Below are positions 14,623 to 19,610 of a DNA stretch of 19,610 bases, piece by piece. The notes beneath the pieces are model-generated. The model did not search any database and was not told where the DNA came from. It was given only the letters and a program-made list of their open reading frames with translations. Each line of letters begins with the position of its first letter. Position 1 is the first letter of the stretch. Both the position numbers and the translations under genes were made by a program. This DNA comes from Planctomycetia bacterium (GTDB lineage: Bacteria; Planctomycetota; UBA1135; GCA-002686595): contig SXKQ01000118.1 in NCBI GenBank assembly GCA_005778045.1, positions 1-19,610 on the forward strand, given 5' to 3'.

Positions 14623-15825
14623 ATGAATGCCAAGGGCGTGGACAAGGGCCGGCGCGGGATCGTGCGGCTGGCGACGGACGAGCTCTCGAGCGGGCCCTGG
14701 GTCTACGGACGCCACGTGGCCCTGCCGCAGGAGGCGATCGAGGACGGCTCGCTGGTCGAGGTCGAGGACGAGAGCGGGCGCTTCCTCGGCCACGCGCTCT
14801 TCAACGCGGCCTCCGACATCCGCCTGCGCTGGCTCTCCCGCGGCCGCAAGACGGACCTCGACCGCCCGCGCGAGTTCCTGCTGCGGCGCCTGAAGGATGC
14901 CGACTCGCTGCGCCGCCGCGTACTCAAGCTGCCGGACGTCACCAACGTCTACCGCGTGGCCCACGCCGAGGGCGACGACCTGCCGGGACTGATCGTCGAC
15001 CGCATGAACGACATCCTCGTGTGCGAGCACCACGCGCTCGGCTTCTGGATGCTGCGCGAGGACGTGCAGTGGGCGCTCGAGCAGCTCTACCCCGACTGCC
15101 GCGTCGTGCATCGCATCCCGCCGGGCGCCGTCGACGCGGAGAGCTACCCGCGACGCGAGCTCAACGCGGCGATCGAGGCGCACGACGAGACCGTGATCGA
15201 GGAACACGGGCTGCGCTACGAGGTGCGTCCGGGCGCGGGCCACAAGACCGGCTGGTTCTGCGACCAGCGCGACAATCGGCTCGCGATGGCGAAGCTCGCA
15301 GCGGGCCGCGACGTGCTCGACATCTGCTGCAACGCCGGCGGTTTCGCGCTGCAAGCCGCGCTCCACGGCGCGCGCACGGTGCGCGGCGTCGACATCGACG
15401 AGGTCGTGCTCGCGCGCGCGAAGGACGCGGCACGACTCAACAAGCTCGCGGTCGACTTCATTCACTCCGACGCCTTCCCCTACCTGCGCAGCCTGACCGG
15501 TGAGACCGGCCGGCCGGGGCTTGTGATCGTCGACCCGCACAAGCTGATCGGCTCGCGCACGGCCTTCGACTCCGGCCTCCAGAAGTACCTCGACCTCAAC
15601 GCGCTGGCCTTCGGCGTCGCGCGCCCCGGCGCGCTGGTGGCGAGCTTCTCGTGCTCGGGCCTGCTGCAGGAGAATCAGTTCGTGGGGATGCTGTTCCAAG
15701 CCGCCCGGCGCGCGGGCCGCGAGCTGCGCCTGCTGGGGGCCATGGGCTCCGGCCCCGACCACCCTCAGCGCCCCGACTTCGCGCGCTCGCGCTACCTGAA
15801 GGGCGCGCTGCTGGCCCTCGACTGA
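14623..15825 (+). CDS. RlmI-like class I rRNA large-subunit methyltransferase
   Basis: A 400-residue SAM-dependent methyltransferase of the RlmI/RlmK group (COG1092), whose E. coli member makes m5C1962 in 23S rRNA. The order fits: an N-terminal PUA-like domain (about 10-75), a central domain containing GDDLPGLIVDR (117-127), then GHKTGWFCDQRDNR (206-219) and the Rossmann core VLDICCNAGGFALQAA (231-246) with VRGVDIDE (253-260). The SFSCSG motif (341-346) with Cys344 is the family's usual catalytic-cysteine site. The second active-site motif, normally DPPK, reads DPHK at 304-307, a Pro-to-His change. Length is typical. It is divergent from the amidohydrolase-like gene across 80 bases. Target base is inferred from family only. 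Confidence 0.87.
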   Translation: MNAKGVDKGRRGIVRLATDELSSGPWVYGRHVALPQEAIEDGSLVEVEDESGRFLGHALFNAASDIRLRWLSRGRKTDLDRPREFLLRRLKDADSLRRRVLKLPDVTNVYRVAHAEGDDLPGLIVDRMNDILVCEHHALGFWMLREDVQWALEQLYPDCRVVHRIPPGAVDAESYPRRELNAAIEAHDETVIEEHGLRYEVRPGAGHKTGWFCDQRDNRLAMAKLAAGRDVLDICCNAGGFALQAALHGARTVRGVDIDEVVLARAKDAARLNKLAVDFIHSDAFPYLRSLTGETGRPGLVIVDPHKLIGSRTAFDSGLQKYLDLNALAFGVARPGALVASFSCSGLLQENQFVGMLFQAARRAGRELRLLGAMGSGPDHPQRPDFARSRYLKGALLALD

Positions 15826-15863
15826 GAGCGCTTGGGCGGTCGCCAAGCCGGGTCGCTTGCCCC

Positions 15864-15892
15864 GTGCAAAGCGCCGCTGGCTTTCCTATGCT
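15864..15892 (+). promoter_or_regulatory. Candidate promoter of the greA fusion gene
   Basis: TATGCT at 15887-15892 is a fair -10 box; a weak -35, GTGCAA, lies 17 bases upstream. It would give a leader of about 130 bases containing the hairpin at 15906-15939. Confidence 0.3.
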
Positions 15893-15905
15893 TCTCGCCA
15901 CGTGA

Positions 15906-15939
15906 CGCCCTCGCCCCCGCTTCCCGCGCGGCGAGGGCG
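15906..15939. repeat. 10-bp inverted repeat in the greA-fusion leader
   Basis: CGCCCTCGCC (15906-15915) and GGCGAGGGCG (15930-15939) form a perfect stem around a 14-base loop. It lies after the RlmI-like gene and before the GreA fusion. There is no T-run, so it is either a leader structure or an inefficient terminator. Confidence 0.5.
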
Positions 15940-16031
15940 CCATCGTCGGCGGCGAACTCGTCCAGAACGCTCTGGAGAGCGCGCCGCACGCCCTCTCGTC
16001 CACGACCGCACCTTCCTGCAGGAGCCCGCCC

Positions 16032-18233
16032 ATGAGCCTCGCGATCCTCGCGACCGAAGAGAACTGGCAAGCGTTCGATGACGCTTGGACCACTCTGATC
16101 GCCTCCAAGGGCCCGATCGAGGAGCTGTGCTCCGCGATCGAGGTGATCGGCTCCAAGCGCCGCATTTCGCGCTGCTTGCCGACGCTGCGCATCCACGCCG
16201 AGTCGCTGGCCGAAAACGATCGCGCCGCGGACGCCGCCGCCATCGTCGGAGCCACTCTGCGCGCCGGCGGGCCCGCGGGCGAGCTCGGCGATCCACTGCT
16301 CAAGTACACCGAGGCCGCCTTCGGCAGTGAGCCGTGGTGGGCCGCGTTCCGCGACATGGCGGGCCTGAAGCGCGAGACGCTCGACCTGCGCAAGGCGTGG
16401 GTCTACTTCGACGACATGCGCTCCTACCGGCCGGGCGTGGTCGTGTTCCACGCCTCGGGCTGGGGCGTCGGCGAGGTCAAGGAAGTCTCGAACGCGACCA
16501 TGGAGATCACGGTCCACTTCGCCTCCGCGAGGAAGGACCGCTTCCCGCTGCGCACCGCGGTCGAGATCTTCGAGCGCCTGCCGTCGACGGATCTGCGCGC
16601 CCAGCGCCTGCTCGACCCGCAGGGGCTCGAGAGGCGCCTGAAGGAACAGCCGCTCGAGATCCTGAAGGCCGTGCTGATGCGCTACGGCGGCAAGGCCAGC
16701 AACATGACCATCCGCAACGCGCTGGCCCAGATCGGCGTCGACGGCACCAAGTGGTCGAACTGGTGGAAGAAGACCCGTCTCGCCGCTGAGAACGACACGA
16801 TGTACCGCGTGTCGGGCAACGTCGCGAAGTGCGAGGTCGAGCTGCTGCGCCGCGCCACGGATCCGATCGAGGCCATGCGCCGCCAGCTCAAGCAGGCGCG
16901 CACCCTGAAGGACGCGCTCTCGCGCGTGCGCGACCTGATCGGGGGCGAGAAGCTCGCCCCGGAGATCCGCAACGCCGCCCTGCAGACCATCGAGGAGCTG
17001 GCCAACGACGAGAAGGTCCCGGCGCCGCTCGACCAGCGCCTCGCGGCGTGGATGATGCTGCGCGAGCACCAAAAGGTCGACGGCACGCCGGCGGCGACGC
17101 CCGCGCCGCTGCTCGAGCGCCTGAAGGCGGCTACCGAGAAGGCCGCTCCCACCGACCCGCGCGTGCCGCCCGCCCTGTGGGCCTTCCTGCAGAGGATGCC
17201 GGGCTCGCGCGAGCAGGAGCGCTCGGTGTCGCTGCTCGCGGAGCTCTTTGGCGAGCGCTGGATCGACGAGGCGTTGACGCACCTCGCCCACGCCGCGCCC
17301 GGCATGGCGAAGCCCCTGATCGACGAGCTTCGCAAAGCCAAAAAGGACAAGGAGCTCGCCGCTTGGTACGTGCGCCTGCTCGCGCGCCCGCGCCTGTCGC
17401 CGTTCGTGCTGACCGAGCTCGCACGCCTTGCGGAGACCGGCAAGCTCAAGGGCGAGTACCCCACGCCCGTGCAGCGCGCCATGGCGCTGATCGAGCTTTC
17501 GGTCTACCTGCAGGAAGAGCGCGTGGGCGACTCGGTCATGGCCCGCGCCCAGCAGAAGCTCACTGAGCTGCTGCTCGGCGGCGAGCCGACCCTCGTCGCA
17601 ACGATGCTGGAGGGCGCCGACATCCCGGCCCTGCGCTCGGTGCGCGCCATGCTCCAGCGCGGCGTCGATGACCGCATCGACAGCATGGTCACGGACATCG
17701 TGCTCGACATGGGCGGCGATGTGTTCCGCTCCGAGCAGCTGCCGTTCTGGATGGAGGAGAAGATCTGGACCACGCGCGCCGGCCTCCAGAAGCGCGAGGC
17801 GGAGCTCAACGAGCTCAAGGAGAAGAAGATCCCCGCCAACGCCGAGGCGATCGCCAAGGCGGCTTCCTACGGCGACCTCTCGGAGAATGCCGAGTGGGAG
17901 CAGGCCATCGAGGAGCAGCGCCAGCTCACCAGCGCGGCCTCGGAGATGGACAAGGAGCTGCGCATGGCGGCGCTGCTCGAGAACGCCAACATCCCCGACA
18001 ACACTGTCTGCCCCGGCACGAGCGTCCTCTTCCGAGACGTGCGCGCCGGCACGTCGCACACGGTCACGATCCTCGGTCCCTGGGATGCCAAGGACGACTC
18101 GACCATCAGCTACAAGGCCCCGCTCGCCAGCGGCATGCTCGGCAAGACCGCCGGCCAGACGGCGAAGATCGAGCTGCCTGGCGGCACCCAAGACGTCGAG
18201 ATCCTCTCGGTCGCCCTCGCCAGCCTCGGCTGA
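16032..18233 (+). CDS. greA: Transcript-cleavage factor GreA fused to a ~575-residue N-terminal region
   Basis: GreA enters the RNA polymerase secondary channel and stimulates cleavage of backtracked RNA. Residues about 578-733 form a whole GreA: a coiled coil with KEKKIPANAEAIAKA and SYGDLSENAEWEQA, where Asp615 and Glu618 match the catalytic tip acids, then the FKBP-like domain with TVTILGPWDAKDD, ISYKAPLASGMLGKTAGQ. The N-terminal ~575 residues are not in standard ~158-aa GreA. They hold a small beta module with PGVVVFHASGWGVGEVKEV (134-152), reminiscent of KOW/CarD-like RNA polymerase-binding folds, a tryptophan-rich KWSNWWKK (240-247), then a long helical repeat-like region. ATG 16032 is supported by AGGAG 7 bases upstream. 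A strong terminator follows. I recall Chlamydia GreA also being about 700 residues. Confidence 0.92.
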   Translation: MSLAILATEENWQAFDDAWTTLIASKGPIEELCSAIEVIGSKRRISRCLPTLRIHAESLAENDRAADAAAIVGATLRAGGPAGELGDPLLKYTEAAFGSEPWWAAFRDMAGLKRETLDLRKAWVYFDDMRSYRPGVVVFHASGWGVGEVKEVSNATMEITVHFASARKDRFPLRTAVEIFERLPSTDLRAQRLLDPQGLERRLKEQPLEILKAVLMRYGGKASNMTIRNALAQIGVDGTKWSNWWKKTRLAAENDTMYRVSGNVAKCEVELLRRATDPIEAMRRQLKQARTLKDALSRVRDLIGGEKLAPEIRNAALQTIEELANDEKVPAPLDQRLAAWMMLREHQKVDGTPAATPAPLLERLKAATEKAAPTDPRVPPALWAFLQRMPGSREQERSVSLLAELFGERWIDEALTHLAHAAPGMAKPLIDELRKAKKDKELAAWYVRLLARPRLSPFVLTELARLAETGKLKGEYPTPVQRAMALIELSVYLQEERVGDSVMARAQQKLTELLLGGEPTLVATMLEGADIPALRSVRAMLQRGVDDRIDSMVTDIVLDMGGDVFRSEQLPFWMEEKIWTTRAGLQKREAELNELKEKKIPANAEAIAKAASYGDLSENAEWEQAIEEQRQLTSAASEMDKELRMAALLENANIPDNTVCPGTSVLFRDVRAGTSHTVTILGPWDAKDDSTISYKAPLASGMLGKTAGQTAKIELPGGTQDVEILSVALASLG

Positions 18234-18277
18234 GCGCGCTCCGCAGCCGATTTCGGCGATCCCCACCCACCGCCACG

Positions 18278-18332
18278 CCCACCGCCCCGCAGCGACGCCC
18301 CACGGGCGCACGCTGCGGGGCGGTGGGCTTTA
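18278..18332 (+). terminator. Terminator of the greA fusion gene
   Basis: A perfect 17-bp inverted repeat (18278-18294 with 18311-18327) begins 45 bases after the stop codon. Its 16-base loop contains a nested 5-bp stem. CTTT follows at once, so the U-run is short but the stem is very strong. It insulates the regulator gene downstream. Confidence 0.75.
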
Positions 18333-18354
18333 CCGCGCCGCTTGCAGCCCCGGA

Positions 18355-18383
18355 TTGAACATCACAAGGTCATGATGTAGTGT
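18355..18383 (+). promoter_or_regulatory. Candidate promoter of the SahR-like regulator and ahcY
   Basis: TTGAAC (18355-18360) and TAGTGT (18378-18383) are separated by 17 bases. The predicted transcription start falls at or next to the GTG start codon at 18390, which suggests a leaderless message. No Shine-Dalgarno sequence precedes the GTG, in agreement. The stretch is noticeably AT-richer than its surroundings. Confidence 0.45.
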
Positions 18384-18385
18384 TC
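18357..18385. promoter_or_regulatory. Putative operator, nested inverted repeats
   Basis: ACATCA (18359-18364) and TGATGT (18373-18378) form an inverted repeat with an 8-base spacer, and an outer pair GAACA (18357-18361) and TGTTC (18381-18385) surrounds it with slight asymmetry. The repeats fill the spacer between the -35 and -10 boxes, where a dimeric ArsR-family protein would block RNA polymerase. Autoregulation by the gene immediately downstream is the simplest reading. Confidence 0.5.
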
Positions 18386-18389
18386 TTAA

Positions 18390-19388
18390 GTGCTCGCCGC
18401 CGCTGACCTCACCGGACTGCTCAAGACGCTCGCCGATCCCACACGGTTGCGCATGCTCGCTCTGTGCGACGGCAGCGAGCTCGCCGTTGGAGAGCTCTCG
18501 CGCGCGCTCGGCATGTCGCAGTCGCGCGTCTCGAACCACCTGCGGCTGCTGCGCGAGGCGGGCCTGCTCGCGGAGCGGCGCGTCGGCACGAGCATCTTCG
18601 TGCGCGTCGCTCCCGACCTAGGCGGCGACCTCGTGCGGAGCGTCTGGGCCGCACTCAAGAGCCGCCTCGACGAGAGCCCGGAGCACCGCCGCGACCTGCT
18701 GCGCCTCGAACGCGTGCTCGGAGAGCGCGAGCGACGCTCCGCGGAGCTCTTCGAGCACCTCGCGGCCGACTGGGACAAGATCGGTATCGACTTCCAGACC
18801 GGCCAAGCGCGCCAGCGCGCCGCGGCCTGCCTCCTGCCTAGCGGCCTCGTGATCGCCGACCTCGGCTGCGGCACGGGCTACCTCGCGCGCGGGCTCGCGG
18901 GCCTCGCCTCGAAGGTGATCTGCGTCGACCGCTCGCGCGCCATGCTGGCCCAAGCTCGCAAGCGCCTCGCCAAGGAGTGCCCCGAGGCGCGGGTCGAGCT
19001 GCGCCGCGGCGAGCTCGACGCACTACCGATCTCGAGCGGCGAGCTCGACGGCGTCGTCGCCGGCATGGTGCTCCACCACCTGCCCGAACTCGCACCCGCG
19101 CTGAGCGAGATGCGACGTGTGCTCAAGCCCCACGCGCCGCTCGTCGTGCTCGAGCTCGAGCCGCACTCGGAGGATTGGATGCGGGAGGAGCTCGGCGACT
19201 TGCATCTCGGGCTCGATCCCGCGTCGATCGTCTCCGCTCTGCGCCGCACCGGCTTCGAGGAGATCGCGGTCGAGCCCGTCGACGACCACTACACTCCGCG
19301 CCGGCCGGGCCCGCAGCCCGCGAGCCCCGCAGCCCTCCAGCTCTACCTCGTGCGCGCGCGCGCGCCCGGGGATTCCCGTTCGAACTAA
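18390..19388 (+). CDS. ArsR-family HTH fused to SAM-dependent methyltransferase domain (SahR-like regulator)
   Basis: A 332-residue fusion. Residues about 6-75 are an ArsR winged helix: LKTLADPTRLRMLALC, with the recognition helix in SQSRVSNHLRLLREAGLL (43-60) and a short wing around 62-72. The cysteine pair of arsenic sensors is not evident. Residues about 115-320 are a class I methyltransferase with ADLGCGTGYLA (156-166), Asp180 ending the second strand, and VLKPHAPLVVLELEPHSEDW. SahR proteins with this architecture are known as S-adenosylhomocysteine-responsive repressors of SAM-cycle genes. The 36-base gap to ahcY strongly supports that role here. GTG is the start because it opens exactly at the HTH and no ATG is near. 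A true methyltransferase activity is possible but not shown. Confidence 0.85.
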   Translation: MLAAADLTGLLKTLADPTRLRMLALCDGSELAVGELSRALGMSQSRVSNHLRLLREAGLLAERRVGTSIFVRVAPDLGGDLVRSVWAALKSRLDESPEHRRDLLRLERVLGERERRSAELFEHLAADWDKIGIDFQTGQARQRAAACLLPSGLVIADLGCGTGYLARGLAGLASKVICVDRSRAMLAQARKRLAKECPEARVELRRGELDALPISSGELDGVVAGMVLHHLPELAPALSEMRRVLKPHAPLVVLELEPHSEDWMREELGDLHLGLDPASIVSALRRTGFEEIAVEPVDDHYTPRRPGPQPASPAALQLYLVRARAPGDSRSN

Positions 19389-19424
19389 CTTTCGCACCAA
19401 TCCTTAGAGGACATTCGTTCCACC

Positions 19425-19610
19425 ATGGCTGCCACCACTGCCACCGCACAGGACTTCAAGGTCAAGGACCTCGCGCTCGCCGACTTCGGGCGCAAGGAAA
19501 TCGAGCTCGCGCAAGTCGAGATGCCCGGTCTCATGGCGCTGCGCCTTGAATACGCCGGCAAGAAGCCGCTGGCGTCAACTGGCCGGGCGGCGCCGTCGAT
19601 CCGGTTGACG
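19425..19610 (+). CDS. ahcY: Adenosylhomocysteinase, N-terminal fragment (runs off window, end divergent)
   Basis: AhcY hydrolyses S-adenosylhomocysteine, the product of all SAM methyltransferases, to adenosine and homocysteine. Sixty-two codons are present without a stop. After a short Ala/Thr leader the sequence [20 protein letters not shown] and [19 protein letters not shown] (through about residue 48) is the unmistakable AhcY N-terminus. The remaining residues, [13 protein letters not shown], do not resemble the expected GARI..SLHM continuation. The join lies near 19573-19575 and suggests a chimeric or assembly edge rather than a normal gene. The ATG at 19425 has GAGG 14 bases upstream, a long spacing. 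It follows the SahR-like regulator and is probably cotranscribed with it. Confidence 0.85.
   Translation, partial: MAATTATAQDFKVKDLALADFGRKEIELAQVEMPGLMALRLEYAGKKPLASTGRAAPSIRLT

Noticed and set aside
15792..18311. 839-codon open frame on the minus strand
   Set aside because: It is the antisense shadow of the GreA fusion gene, whose product has clear domain matches; the antisense product has none.
18390..18620. Arsenic or metal-sensing ArsR repressor
   Set aside because: The usual sensor cysteine pair is not seen, the protein is fused to a methyltransferase fold, and the neighbour is ahcY rather than arsenic or metal transport genes.
19389..19424. SAH or SAM riboswitch before ahcY
   Set aside because: The gap between the regulator and ahcY is only 36 bases, too short for these aptamers. 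The short region before the regulator also shows none; regulation by the ArsR-type protein is more likely.
1..19610. CRISPR array, insertion sequence, prophage or other defence system
   Set aside because: No regularly spaced direct repeats, transposase, integrase, nuclease cluster or phage structural gene was seen on either strand. The two tRNAs show no partial-duplicate attachment site nearby.

Overview
This is a very GC-rich bacterial chromosomal window made mostly of housekeeping genes. Nothing in it looks like a phage, plasmid, insertion sequence or CRISPR locus. A lipobox lipoprotein and a signal-peptide protein point to a diderm envelope. The best lineage hint is a 733-residue protein whose last ~150 residues are a complete GreA. 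I recall large N-terminally extended GreA proteins from Chlamydia, so a high-GC member of the PVC group, perhaps Planctomycetota, is my guess. That guess is inference with modest confidence.

Left part (1-6922) reads leftward. It holds smpB, then ssrA (tmRNA) with a 20-bp terminator, then a compact run of transketolase, an HEAT-like lipoprotein, a flippase-like membrane protein and a PfkB-family kinase, and finally the start of recA, which runs off the window. smpB and ssrA together form the ribosome-rescue module; the predicted tag is ANNYSLAA. The transketolase, lipoprotein, flippase and kinase genes are tightly spaced, with one GTGA overlap, so they are probably one transcript.

Middle part (7000-14539). 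A tRNA-Leu(CAG) with a good promoter is followed by a 65-aa membrane ORF. On the other strand a tRNA-Trp(CCA) leads into rsmG and a tiny 33-aa membrane ORF. Then come a poly(A)-polymerase-type nucleotidyltransferase, an exported protein of unknown function, and, facing it with zero bases between the stop codons, a dihydrouridine synthase. The synthase overlaps an amidohydrolase-fold protein that has lost the family's metal ligands.

Right part (14623-19610) reads rightward. It holds an RlmI-like rRNA methyltransferase, the GreA fusion with its terminator, an ArsR-HTH/methyltransferase fusion resembling SahR with a palindrome inside its promoter, and the start of ahcY. The regulator and ahcY form a module for S-adenosylhomocysteine handling. 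The last ~37 bases of the window no longer match AhcY and look like a chimeric join or assembly edge.

The most novel items are the GreA fusion, the SahR-like promoter/operator arrangement with a probable leaderless GTG start, the metal-less amidohydrolase coupled to dus, the short tmRNA tag, and the unlisted 33-aa membrane ORF after rsmG.
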